From Terasakiella sp033100395 (lineage in GTDB: Bacteria > Pseudomonadota > Alphaproteobacteria > Rhodospirillales > Terasakiellaceae): 64,000 nucleotides of DNA. The stretch covers positions 189,890-253,889 of the forward strand of contig NZ_JAWLVJ010000002.1 in the NCBI RefSeq assembly GCF_033100395.1, written 5' to 3'. Position numbers and translations under genes: made by a program. Positions 32,442 to 40,813 of this stretch are shown piece by piece (positions within the stretch are counted from its first letter, which is position 1; each line of letters begins with the position of its first letter). A model generated the notes under the pieces. The model saw only the letters and a program-made list of their open reading frames with translations, was not told the origin of the DNA and made no database searches.

Positions 32442-34930
32442 GCCTTTGAGACTTCTTTCAAGAAAGTATCGATCTGCGCATTCAGGTCATTGGCATTGTC
32501 AGAAACCTGCTTGGCCGAACTAAAGACTTCCGCTGACATCCGCCCGGTTTCTTCGGTTGCCTCAGCCACCCCTTCGATATTGTTGGACACATCGCGGGTT
32601 CCGGTTGCCGCCTCATTGACATTGGTGCTGATTTCTTGTGTGGCGCTACCTTGCTGGTTTACAGCTTCAGCTACGCTTGATGCAACGTCATTGATATCCG
32701 TGATGGTGCGGGTCACCCCTTCGATCACTTCAACGGCACGCATGGTGTCATCCTGAATGGTGTTGATCTGGCTTGTGATTTCATCGGTGGCTTTGGCGGT
32801 CTGGTTGGCGAGGTTTTTAACTTCGCTTGCGACAACCGCAAAGCCTTTGCCAGCTTCGCCAGCCCGCGCCGCTTCGATCGTTGCGTTCAGGGCGAGAAGG
32901 TTGGTCTGTTCGGCAATATCGGTGATCATGGAAACCACCTGACCAATTTTCTCTGCCCCATCGGCGAGGCCCTGAATGGTGGTCTGGGCGTCATGGGCAT
33001 TTTGGGTTGCTTGTGTCGCGATCTGGGTGGAATGATCCACCTGTCTTGAAATTTCCTGAATGGAGCTGGAAAGTTCTTCAGCTGCACTGGCGACGGTTTC
33101 CACATTGCTGGTGGCCTGAGTGGCAGCAGAGGCGACCATGGAAGACTGGCTGCGCGCGGTCTCGGTCGCCCCGGACATGGCTTCGGCATTTTCTTCCAGT
33201 TTGTCAGCTGCACCGGATAAGCCTTCCAGAGATTGGGCGATATTTTCGCGGAATTCTTCGGTGATACGCAGGCGGCGCACGCTGGTGCGTTCGCGGACAC
33301 TTTGTTCAATGCCTTGCTGGGCCTGTTCCATATTCTGACGGATGATGGCTTCTTTAAAGCTTTGGATCGCGCGGGCCATTTCACCAATTTCATCTGACTT
33401 GTGACGTCCGGCGATCATGGTTTCTGTATGGCCTTGTTCCAGTCGTTCAATGGAGGCACGTAATTGTTTGAGTGGGGTGACCACACTGTGGATCAGGATC
33501 ATGGCAAAGATGACAATAAAGGCCGCAATGATCAATGAGATCACAAGTAAGGTCATAAAGGCCGTTTCTGCTTTGGCTTCAGTCGCAAGCGCCTGTTCAA
33601 TCAGGTTTTCACCCATCGTGTTTTCAACCTGCTTAAGCTTGTTGATTTTTTGGGTAATGGTGTCAAACCATTGCGGACCAGTGATGCCTTTCAGATCGTT
33701 TGTGGCTGGGCTGGCAATGGCGATGGCACGCATTTTTTCAACCGTATCCACAGCTTCTCCTGAAATAGTGTTATCCATCAGGGCAAGGGTTTCAGGTGTG
33801 GCAAAAGATCTCGCCACTTTCATGTAGGAATCCTGAATGGCGATCAGGCTGATCAGGTCTTTCAACAGGGCGGGGTTGAACTGGCCACTGCCGAAGCCAA
33901 CCGATCCTTTTGCCCGTTCAATGCCTGCACGTTCCTTGCTTTGCAGGAAATTTACAAAGGCGGAAATTCGGTTGGACAGCGACAGATCGTTTGAAATCTT
34001 GCTCATGGCAGCGATGGAATTCAGCAAATCGGCATTCAGCGCGGAATAAAATCCAACTTCCTGGGCAACGGTGACAGCTTGCGCGTCTACTTTCTTGCGC
34101 ATATTCGGCATCTGGTTCAGACGATCACGAATTTTTTCAATCTCATTTTTAAGGCCGAGTTTTTCACCCAGTTTCAGAGCATCGGGGATGGGGTTTAATT
34201 TTTCATCGGTGTTTTTGCGCTGGGCAATGACTTTGTCACCAAAGGATTTACCTTTTGACCCCAAAAAGCCAGCAGAGGCTCCGCGTTCTTTTTGAAGTTC
34301 ATGCACCAGATTACTAAAAGCTTTTGCCATTTCAGAAAGCTGTTCGATCTTGTGCATTTCGCTCATCGTTGCGCGCTTTTCCAAAACGGCAGTTCCGGCA
34401 AAATACAAAAGCGCGATCAAGGGAATGACGGCAAGGGCTGCAATCCGGGTACTGAGACGAAATCGATCCAGCAGCCGTTCCAGCAGGCTGGTTTCCGCTT
34501 CTTTATTGGTGACTAGACCTGCACGTTCCAGGTCCGGAAGCATTTTATGATCGTGATTGAAGATATGGTTGATCACCCACTTGTGCAGAAACTTCAACAG
34601 TTCTTGCCCTGAGATGGTGTCCGGTTCATTGCGATAACGCTCGCGGATGCCTTTCAGGTAATTGAAGCTATCTTCATGGGCGGCCTGATGCATTTGCAGT
34701 TTGTCAGTACCCTGAATTTTCTTCAGGATGGCTTCTTCGCGGCCAAAGTGGGCACGCAGATGAACCAGAATTTCATCTAGTGTATCGGCAATTTTATGGG
34801 TGTCAGCATTGCTGCGGATCAGTTCATTTAACTGGTTCATCCGACCGACCAGCTGTTGATGATCCGTGTCCAGTTCTTCGACGCCCAAATCAAAAGCATG
34901 GTTCCATTCGATTAAGCTATTCTCGGTCAT
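32438..34930 (-). CDS. Methyl-accepting chemotaxis protein with hemerythrin and NIT sensor domains
   Basis: This 830-aa chemoreceptor has an unusual layout. Residues ~1-135 are a bacteriohemerythrin domain with di-iron ligand candidates His-24 (ELDTDHQQL), His-61 and Glu-65 (LRAHFGREEAIL), His-81/85 and the C-terminal HKWVINHIFNHDHKM. A helix (IAALAVIPLIALLYFAGTAV) follows, then a ~260-residue NIT-type domain (LVHELQKERGASAGFLGSKG), a second helix, HAMP, and a full MCP signalling domain with hairpin tip DIAEQTNLLALNATIEAARA. Hemerythrin domains bind O2 or NO, and NIT domains sense nitrate or nitrite. I infer an O2/NOx-responsive taxis receptor. A GGGAG ribosome site precedes the ATG. Confidence 0.93.
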   Translation of the reverse strand: MTENSLIEWNHAFDLGVEELDTDHQQLVGRMNQLNELIRSNADTHKIADTLDEILVHLRAHFGREEAILKKIQGTDKLQMHQAAHEDSFNYLKGIRERYRNEPDTISGQELLKFLHKWVINHIFNHDHKMLPDLERAGLVTNKEAETSLLERLLDRFRLSTRIAALAVIPLIALLYFAGTAVLEKRATMSEMHKIEQLSEMAKAFSNLVHELQKERGASAGFLGSKGKSFGDKVIAQRKNTDEKLNPIPDALKLGEKLGLKNEIEKIRDRLNQMPNMRKKVDAQAVTVAQEVGFYSALNADLLNSIAAMSKISNDLSLSNRISAFVNFLQSKERAGIERAKGSVGFGSGQFNPALLKDLISLIAIQDSYMKVARSFATPETLALMDNTISGEAVDTVEKMRAIAIASPATNDLKGITGPQWFDTITQKINKLKQVENTMGENLIEQALATEAKAETAFMTLLVISLIIAAFIVIFAMILIHSVVTPLKQLRASIERLEQGHTETMIAGRHKSDEIGEMARAIQSFKEAIIRQNMEQAQQGIEQSVRERTSVRRLRITEEFRENIAQSLEGLSGAADKLEENAEAMSGATETARSQSSMVASAATQATSNVETVASAAEELSSSIQEISRQVDHSTQIATQATQNAHDAQTTIQGLADGAEKIGQVVSMITDIAEQTNLLALNATIEAARAGEAGKGFAVVASEVKNLANQTAKATDEITSQINTIQDDTMRAVEVIEGVTRTITDINDVASSVAEAVNQQGSATQEISTNVNEAATGTRDVSNNIEGVAEATEETGRMSAEVFSSAKQVSDNANDLNAQIDTFLKEVSKA

Positions 34931-35055
34931 TTTGTTTCTCCCTGTTGGAAGAAAGTGTAACTTACTTTTGAGAGAGAAGGGGAACTAACTTTAGCTATAA
35001 AGTATTACTAATTTCGTATTAATACCTAGGTGAAAATACGGAGTTTTGTTGTGGA

Positions 35056-36390
35056 TTAGTTCTGGTCAATTATATGAAAGAAAGAGGCCGTGGTTCTGCC
35101 GGACATCAGTCCCATGGGGCCTAAATCCATACCGGATGCATTCTTGGCATGAAAGGGTTGTTGGCCGTTTTCACACAGGATGCTTGCATAATGGAATTCA
35201 TGCCCGCGCAAGGTTGTCCCTTTCTTGGTAAAGGGCAGGTCATGCATGACTTCAATTTCGCGGTAGCCCAGATGCAGTTTGCGTTTGGCAAAAGATGTTT
35301 CCAGATCAAGAATACCTGCCATCTCATAGGTATTACCGTGGCGGTCTTCCAAGGTCTTGCCCAATGTCATATAGCCCCCGCATTCACCAAAAATGGTGGT
35401 GCCGATATCGTGATAGGCTTTTAAGGATCCTAGGAAGTTTTTATTGGCAGCCAGTTTTTCGCAATGAAGTTCCGGATAACCACCGGGCAGATAGATGGCA
35501 TCACACAGCTGGTCCGGCGTTTCGTCTTCCAGTGGGGAGAAAAAGGTTAGTTCAGCGCCCGCCTTTCGCCAATGATCCAGAAGGGCGGGATAGGTAAAGG
35601 CATAGGCTTTGTCACGCGCCACCGCAATGCGTTGCCCGATGGGGGCAAAAAAACTGTCGGGGGATGGTTTGGGGGCGAGTGATGAGGCGCTTGCCAGCTG
35701 ATGGAGCACATCCAGGTCCAGATGTTCTTCGATAAAGTCGGCGGCCTTGTTCAGGAAGGCATCCAGTTCCGGGTGTTCTTCTGCCAGGACCAACCCCAGA
35801 TGACGTTCCGGCAGGGAAAGTTCCGTTTGACGTGGAATGAACCCCAAGACCTTGATGTCTGGCACATGGGTTTCACAGGCATTTTTCAACAGCTGGATAT
35901 GGCCGGGCCCACCCACTTTGTTGAAGATCACACCTGTGACATGGACGTCTTTATCAAAACTTGCAAAGCCGTGGATCAGGGCAGCAGCAGATGCGGCTTG
36001 CGCGTTGGCATCAATCACCAGAACGACGGGCCAGCCCGTGCGTCGCGCAATATCGGCAGGTGACCCATCTTTGTTGGAGCGGCTGTTGGCAGGCAAAGTT
36101 GCACCGTCAAACAAGCCCATTACCCCTTCGCAGATGATCAGGTCCGAGGCATCAGACAAGGTGCTTAGAATGCTGGACAAAGTCTCATCACGCATGGCCC
36201 AGCCATCCACATTGGGGCACATACGTTTGGTAGCAGCAGCATGAAAAGCAGGATCGATATAATCCGGGCCAACCTTGGCGGACGCCACATTTATCCCGCG
36301 ACGGTGCAGCGCATGAAGGGTGGCAAGGGTTACAAAGGTTTTACCGTTGTTGGAGGCAGGTGCTGCAATGATCAGTCCGTTTGTGGTCAC
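35056..36390 (-). CDS. cobB: Cobyrinic acid a,c-diamide synthase
   Basis: This 444-aa ATP- and glutamine-dependent enzyme amidates the a and c side chains of (hydrogeno)byrinic/cobyrinic acid in cobalamin synthesis. The N-terminal P-loop region is IIAAPASNNGKTFVTLATL, followed by SAKVGPDYIDPAFH. The C-terminal class I-like glutaminase domain has its Cys in TIFGECGGYMTLGKTLEDR and a His in LRGHEFHYAS. The name could equally be cbiA; the aerobic/anaerobic substrate form cannot be told from sequence. The start overlaps the SCO gene by 4 bases, so it is translationally coupled to that gene. Confidence 0.94.
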   Translation of the reverse strand: MTTNGLIIAAPASNNGKTFVTLATLHALHRRGINVASAKVGPDYIDPAFHAAATKRMCPNVDGWAMRDETLSSILSTLSDASDLIICEGVMGLFDGATLPANSRSNKDGSPADIARRTGWPVVLVIDANAQAASAAALIHGFASFDKDVHVTGVIFNKVGGPGHIQLLKNACETHVPDIKVLGFIPRQTELSLPERHLGLVLAEEHPELDAFLNKAADFIEEHLDLDVLHQLASASSLAPKPSPDSFFAPIGQRIAVARDKAYAFTYPALLDHWRKAGAELTFFSPLEDETPDQLCDAIYLPGGYPELHCEKLAANKNFLGSLKAYHDIGTTIFGECGGYMTLGKTLEDRHGNTYEMAGILDLETSFAKRKLHLGYREIEVMHDLPFTKKGTTLRGHEFHYASILCENGQQPFHAKNASGMDLGPMGLMSGRTTASFFHIIDQN

Positions 36391-36998
36391 CGGATTTTGT
36401 CTTTCAGTTTCTGGGCCATGTCTTCAGGGCTGATGCCATGGCGGAAGTGGGTGACGAATTTACCATCCGGTCCCATCAGATATTGGAAGGCACTGTGATC
36501 CATAAGATATTCATCCGCCGGACTGCCATCTTCGACGATTTTTTTGTAATAGACCTTATAGGCCTTGGCCGCTTGTTTAATCTGATCAAGCGACCCGGTC
36601 AAGCCGATCAGGCTTTTATGGAAGTGTTTGATATATTCAGCCATGACTTCGGGCGTATCACGTTCCGGGTCAACCGTGATGAACAGGGAAATAACCTTGT
36701 TGGATTTACGCATGGGCAGGAGTTCAAGTGCGCTGGCGGCGGTCTGTAGACCCGTTGGGCAGACGTCCGGGCAGAAGGTGTAACCGAAATTCACCAGCGT
36801 GTAGCTGCCGTGCAGGTCTTCATCAGTGACGGTGTTGCCTTTGTGATCAACCAGTTCAAATGCACCGCCGATGGCGACTTCGCCCGTATTTGTGACGACA
36901 GGGTCTTCCAGTAAGTGCGGCAGGCGGACCGTGATCCCGACGATCAGGAAAACGGCAGCAACAGCGAAGTAAAGCAAAATACGCGCGCGTGAATTCAT
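36387..36998 (-). CDS. SCO1/SenC-family copper/thiol protein
   Basis: This 203-aa protein has an N-terminal membrane anchor (ILLYFAVAAVFLIVGITV) and a periplasmic thioredoxin-like domain. The copper/redox motif is NFGYTFCPDVCPTGLQTAAS, and the distal His is in the YLMDHSAFQYLMGPDG context. SCO proteins deliver copper to, or reduce, the CuA site of cytochrome oxidase. No oxidase genes are nearby. Instead it lies between a SafE-like gene (16 bases upstream) and cobB (4-base overlap) inside a cobalamin operon. Confidence 0.93.
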   Translation of the reverse strand: MNSRARILLYFAVAAVFLIVGITVRLPHLLEDPVVTNTGEVAIGGAFELVDHKGNTVTDEDLHGSYTLVNFGYTFCPDVCPTGLQTAASALELLPMRKSNKVISLFITVDPERDTPEVMAEYIKHFHKSLIGLTGSLDQIKQAAKAYKVYYKKIVEDGSPADEYLMDHSAFQYLMGPDGKFVTHFRHGISPEDMAQKLKDKIR

Positions 36999-37014
36999 AA
37001 TTCTATGTCCCTGT

Positions 37015-37800
37015 CTAACTTATCAGCGTCCAGGCAAGGTAGCCTAAAACGCCCGAATTTAAAATCAACAAAATAGGGGCAAGATCGGTTATGACCGTGC
37101 GCCATTTTTGCCCGGCCATATGTCCGGCCAGTCCAACTGCCATTAAGGCCGGAATGGTCCCCAGCGCAAAAGCCGCCATGGCAAAGGCCCCCGCAACAAA
37201 ATCCGCGCTGGCCCCAGCCGCTGCCAATGCACCATATAGGAGCCCGCAAGGCAGAAATCCAAGTCCTAAGCCAAGAAAATATCCGTTTACTCCGGTAGGG
37301 CGGGCAAAAAACGGTTTCAGGATTTTACCAAGGCCATTTGAGAGCGTGCTTTCCTGTTTCTGGTTTGCACCAAACAAGGGAAGGTTGGGGAAGCTGACAC
37401 CAAGACGTTTCAGCGCATATCCTAGGAAAAAGATCGCGGCCAGCATCAACAGGGCGGCTGAAATCCATTTCATGCCGCCAAACTGGATAGCCCCTTGTGC
37501 CAGCAATCCAACGGCCAGCCCCAAGAAGATATAAGTCGTCATGCGCCCCAGATGATAAGGGATCAGGGCCGCCCCCGTCAGACGCTTGAATTCGGACATC
37601 TGGTCCAGCTTGATATTTTCAAGCCGGGCCGTAACCTGGGAAAGAACAAAAGGCGCGCACATGCTCATACAATGGGTGGCACTGCCCAGAAGACCTGCGA
37701 CAAAAAGGCTGATCAGCAGGCTGCCGTTATCTTCAACAACAACGGTGCAATGGGCCAGCCCGGCCTGCAGCATGGTCATGAGCAGCAGTTCTTGTTCCAT
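37015..37800 (-). CDS. Sulfite exporter TauE/SafE-like (DsbD-type) membrane protein
   Basis: This 261-aa protein has six or more transmembrane helices (e.g. SLLISLFVAGLLGSATHCMS, LGLAVGLLAQGAI, AALLMLAAIFFLGYALKRLG, YFLGLGLGFLPCGLLYGALA). A Cys motif, HCMSMCAPF, lies in the first helix pair, and FLPCGLLYGAL follows later. The pattern resembles the SafE/DsbD_2-like proteins encoded near cytochrome oxidase assembly genes, with a likely role in copper or thiol handling. It abuts cobA upstream with no gap and precedes the SCO gene by 16 bases. A metal-transport role for cobalamin is a weaker alternative. Confidence 0.85.
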   Translation of the reverse strand: MEQELLLMTMLQAGLAHCTVVVEDNGSLLISLFVAGLLGSATHCMSMCAPFVLSQVTARLENIKLDQMSEFKRLTGAALIPYHLGRMTTYIFLGLAVGLLAQGAIQFGGMKWISAALLMLAAIFFLGYALKRLGVSFPNLPLFGANQKQESTLSNGLGKILKPFFARPTGVNGYFLGLGLGFLPCGLLYGALAAAGASADFVAGAFAMAAFALGTIPALMAVGLAGHMAGQKWRTVITDLAPILLILNSGVLGYLAWTLIS

Positions 37801-38571
37801 TTAGTTAAAACACTCCAGCAAGTCCGCTTCCAATCCCACCGTGGGGCCCAGAATAAGCAGGGCAGGGGATTTTATATCAGATTTTGCTAATTCTTCGAAG
37901 CAGTTTTCCAAAGTGGTCAGGCAACGTTTTTGTTTGGGTGTTGTGGCATTGGATACCACACAAATTTGTTCTTTCGGATCGCGTCCGGCCTTTAACATTT
38001 CGCTTTGGATTTTGGCGATATGTTTCATCGGCATATAAAAGACAATCACCGGGGAACTTTTCGCCAGGGCCTGCCAGTCAACTGCCGGGACGTTCCCGCT
38101 TTTATCGTGACCAGTCACAAAACTTATGACCTGATTGGACGCCCCGTCACTAACCGGAACGCCTGCATAGGCAGAACCTGCCACCCCTGCAGTGACGCCG
38201 GGGACAATGCGCACGGGTACACCATGTTCAATCAGCATTTTGGCTTCTTCAGCACCGCGGCCAAAGACAAACGGGTCACCACCTTTAAGGCGCAGAATTT
38301 TCTTTCCAGTTTTTGCCAGTTCGATTAAACGCAGGCTGATATCGGTTTGTTTGGGTGATGATTTTACCCCGCCGCGTTTGCCCATGGATTCCAGAACGGC
38401 TGTTTCAGGGGCAAGGGCCAGAATTTCATCTGCCACCAACGCATCGTGGACAATGATGTCCGCCTTCTGGATTGCATGCCAGGCATAAAGGGTCAGCAGT
38501 TTGGGATCACCGGGGCCAGCCCCGACCAGCCAGACACTGCCATCATCAAAATTTGGAAAAGAAATATTCAT
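37801..38571 (-). CDS. cobA: Uroporphyrinogen-III C-methyltransferase (SUMT)
   Basis: This 256-aa SAM-dependent methyltransferase makes precorrin-2 from uroporphyrinogen III, the branch point to cobalamin and sirohaem. It carries the family signatures VWLVGAGPGDPKLLTLYAWH, ILRLKGGDPFVFGRGAEEAK and IVPGVTAGVAGSAYAGVPVS (SAM-binding loop). There is no CysG-type N-terminal fusion. It heads the leftward cobA-safE-sco-cobB operon and is divergent from cbiD with 63 bases between, so both sides of this small cobalamin locus may share a control region. I saw no cobalamin riboswitch in that short gap. Confidence 0.95.
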   Translation of the reverse strand: MNISFPNFDDGSVWLVGAGPGDPKLLTLYAWHAIQKADIIVHDALVADEILALAPETAVLESMGKRGGVKSSPKQTDISLRLIELAKTGKKILRLKGGDPFVFGRGAEEAKMLIEHGVPVRIVPGVTAGVAGSAYAGVPVSDGASNQVISFVTGHDKSGNVPAVDWQALAKSSPVIVFYMPMKHIAKIQSEMLKAGRDPKEQICVVSNATTPKQKRCLTTLENCFEELAKSDIKSPALLILGPTVGLEADLLECFN

Positions 38572-38634
38572 AACTGCGGTACTAAACTAAAAACGAGTCG
38601 ATGACAATTTATGTAAAATAGTTATGTTTGAATT

Positions 38635-39705
38635 ATGTCAAAGAATGCTGAAAACAAAACTTTAAGGAAAGGCTGGACGACGGGTGCTTGCGCTACGGCT
38701 GCGGCAACCGCGTCTTATCGGGCTTTGCTTAACGGGGAATTCCCCGATCCCGTGACGATTTACCTGCCCAAAGGCCAGACCCCGGCCTTTGTGTTGAATC
38801 GTTGTGAGCGCGATGGGGAAACAGCATGGGCCAGTGTGATCAAGGATGCAGGGGATGATCCGGATATCACTCATGGCGCAGAAATCCTCGTTTCAGTTAA
38901 AGAACTCCCTGTCGGAAGCGGTGTTGTTTTTAAAAATGGCGACGGGGTCGGTGTTGTCACCAAGCCGGGCCTGCCTTTGGATGTCGGCGAACCTGCCATC
39001 AACCCCATGCCACGCCAGATGATCACGGATAATCTGAATGCGGTGAAAGAAAATCCGGACGTGGAAGTTACCGTGTCCATCACAAATGGCGAAAAGCTCG
39101 CTCAGAAAACCATGAACCCGCGCCTGGGGATTATCGGCGGATTATCGGTTTTGGGGACGACCGGAATTGTGGTGCCCTATTCCTGTGCGGCCTGGATACA
39201 TTCTATCCATCGCGGCATTGATGTGGCCAAAGCGACTGGGATTAATCATATCGCTGCCTGTACAGGGTCCACATCGGAAAAGACTGCTGTGTCCATGTAT
39301 GGATTTGAAGAAAGTGCTCTGATTGATATGGGTGATTTTGCAGGTGGGGTGTTGAAATATCTGCGCAAACAGCCGATTGACAAACTGACGCTGTGCGGTG
39401 GCTTTGCGAAATTCTGCAAGCTGGCTCAAGGCGAGATGGATTTGCATTCTTCCCGATCCCGTGTGGATTTATCCAAGCTTGCGGGCTGGATGGAGGAGGC
39501 TGGGGGCGCTGATCTGGTGGAACGAGTGAAAACGGCAAATACAGGCCTGGAAGTGATTGAACTGGCACGAGATCATGATATTCCGCTAGGTGATCTGGTC
39601 GCGACACGGGCAAAAGAAGTTGCGCGTGCCGTGGTGTCCGGTCATTGTGAAATTGAAATTATCCTCATTAACCGTAAAGGAGAGATTGTCGGTCATGCCC
39701 GCTAA
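38635..39705 (+). CDS. cbiD: Cobalt-precorrin-5B (C1)-methyltransferase CbiD
   Basis: This 356-aa protein has the CbiD start LRKGWTTGACATAAATASYR and further family blocks (LPVGSGVVFKNGDGVGVVTK, INPMPRQMITDNL, IAACTGSTSEKTAVSMYGF). CbiD methylates C1 and is typical of the anaerobic (early cobalt) pathway, although hybrid routes with CbiD are known in alphaproteobacteria. It overlaps cobK by 11 bases. The other corrin methyltransferases and cobalt chelatase are not in this window, so the pathway must be encoded in more than one place. Confidence 0.94.
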   Translation: MSKNAENKTLRKGWTTGACATAAATASYRALLNGEFPDPVTIYLPKGQTPAFVLNRCERDGETAWASVIKDAGDDPDITHGAEILVSVKELPVGSGVVFKNGDGVGVVTKPGLPLDVGEPAINPMPRQMITDNLNAVKENPDVEVTVSITNGEKLAQKTMNPRLGIIGGLSVLGTTGIVVPYSCAAWIHSIHRGIDVAKATGINHIAACTGSTSEKTAVSMYGFEESALIDMGDFAGGVLKYLRKQPIDKLTLCGGFAKFCKLAQGEMDLHSSRSRVDLSKLAGWMEEAGGADLVERVKTANTGLEVIELARDHDIPLGDLVATRAKEVARAVVSGHCEIEIILINRKGEIVGHAR

Positions 39706-40450
39706 GAAGCTGTTGATTTTAGGTGGCACAGGCGAAGCAGCCAAGCTTGCCAAACTGGTTATGGACTGTTTTCAGGATCGACTGGATGTGACGGTCTCTT
39801 ACAGTGGGGTTACTGGCCATCAACCGGAATTGCCCTGCAATGTGCGGGTTGGCGGTTTTGGCGGGGTGGAAGGCATGATGACCTATATTCGCGAAAACAA
39901 GATCGACTATCTGGTGGATGCGACCCATCCGTTTGCGGAAAAGATATCCCAACATGCGTATATCGTCGCCAATGCGATGCAGCTGCCGATCATTGTGTTT
40001 AAACGCCCCCAATGGGTGGCCCAGCCGAAAGACAAATGGCTGGAAGTAAACGATATGGATCAGGCGGTTGAGGTTTTAAGCCAATTGGGGGCAACTGCCT
40101 TTCTGACCACGGGGGTTAAGGACCTGCATCGGTTTGAAGGGCTGGACGATGTTCAATTGATTGTCCGACTCGTTAACGAACCGAAAGAAGAGTTGCCGCT
40201 TGCCAATTATAAAACCGTTATCGGGCGCCCACCTTTTAGCGTGGAAGAAGAAATCCAGCTGATCCGGGACCATAAAATCCGGGTCCTGGTAACGAAAAAT
40301 AGCGGAGGCGAGCAAACGTCCGCCAAACTGGAAGCCGCCCGACAGGAAAAGATCAGTGTGATCATGATCAATCGCCCGCCAGCCGAACCCCTTGAAGAAA
40401 CAGGGCAAATAAACGATGTGCTGAAATGGTTGAATGCCCATGGGGCCTAA
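39695..40450 (+). CDS. cobK: Precorrin-6A / cobalt-precorrin-6A reductase
   Basis: This 251-aa enzyme reduces precorrin-6A to 6B with NADPH. The start is ATG 39695 (AAGGAGAG about 11 bases upstream), overlapping cbiD. The longer frame from 39590 lies within cbiD. Seen motifs are LLILGGTGEAAKLAKLVMD (nucleotide loop), VRVGGFGGVEGMMTYI, LVDATHPFAEKISQHAYIVA, and the C-terminal IRVLVTKNSGGEQTSAKLEA. It is the last gene of the cbiD-cobK pair. Confidence 0.93.
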   Translation: MPAKKLLILGGTGEAAKLAKLVMDCFQDRLDVTVSYSGVTGHQPELPCNVRVGGFGGVEGMMTYIRENKIDYLVDATHPFAEKISQHAYIVANAMQLPIIVFKRPQWVAQPKDKWLEVNDMDQAVEVLSQLGATAFLTTGVKDLHRFEGLDDVQLIVRLVNEPKEELPLANYKTVIGRPPFSVEEEIQLIRDHKIRVLVTKNSGGEQTSAKLEAARQEKISVIMINRPPAEPLEETGQINDVLKWLNAHGA

Positions 40451-40488
40451 GCCTTAGCTGGAGCTATGCAAGCTCTACAATGCTGCAA

Positions 40489-40522
40489 TGCGGAAAAAAT
40501 AATTGTCGCATTGCGGAAAAAT
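40489..40522. promoter_or_regulatory. Tandem 11-base direct repeats upstream of the DUF1127 gene
   Basis: The sequence TGCGGAAAAA occurs at 40489 and again at 40512, 23 bases apart. Each is preceded by a GCA(A/T)T half-palindrome (GCAATGCGG, GCATTGCGG). The repeats end about 45 bases before the DUF1127 start codon. The spacing of roughly two helical turns suggests a dimeric regulator site or promoter element. No known motif was recognised. Confidence 0.35.
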
Positions 40523-40567
40523 ACTACATCTACTCTCAACCAAAACATTTTACCGATGAGAATAGAT

Positions 40568-40813
40568 ATGCTTTTACGTTACCCAATTACATCCTATGGT
40601 AGCCACCATGTTGAACTGACAGGCGGCTTGTTGACCAAATTCGAAGATTTCATCATCGAAAAATTCCAGGCGTTTGCTGAACGTCGCCGTATAGCTTCTG
40701 AACTGAACATCATGAGCGATCGTGAACTGGCAGACTTGGGACTGACACGCAATGACATTGCTATCATCGCCGATGGTAAATTCCAGGGCGGTCACGACCA
40801 ACGCCAAGCCTGA
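40568..40813 (+). CDS. DUF1127 family small protein
   Basis: This protein of about 81 aa carries the DUF1127 motif at its C-terminus (RRRIASELNIMSDRELADLG, then LTRNDI), an Arg-rich helix-turn-helix-like segment. DUF1127 proteins in other alphaproteobacteria act in RNA turnover or in phosphate and carbon adaptation. I prefer ATG 40568 (GAGA six bases upstream). ATG 40556 and the frame start at 40466 are longer alternatives. It stands alone and converges with the histidine kinase gene with no gap. Two direct repeats lie upstream. Confidence 0.8.
   Translation: MLLRYPITSYGSHHVELTGGLLTKFEDFIIEKFQAFAERRRIASELNIMSDRELADLGLTRNDIAIIADGKFQGGHDQRQA

Noticed and set aside
38572..38634. Cobalamin riboswitch between cobA and cbiD
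   Set aside because: The gap is only 63 bases, too short for the aptamer, and no B12-box-like sequence was seen.
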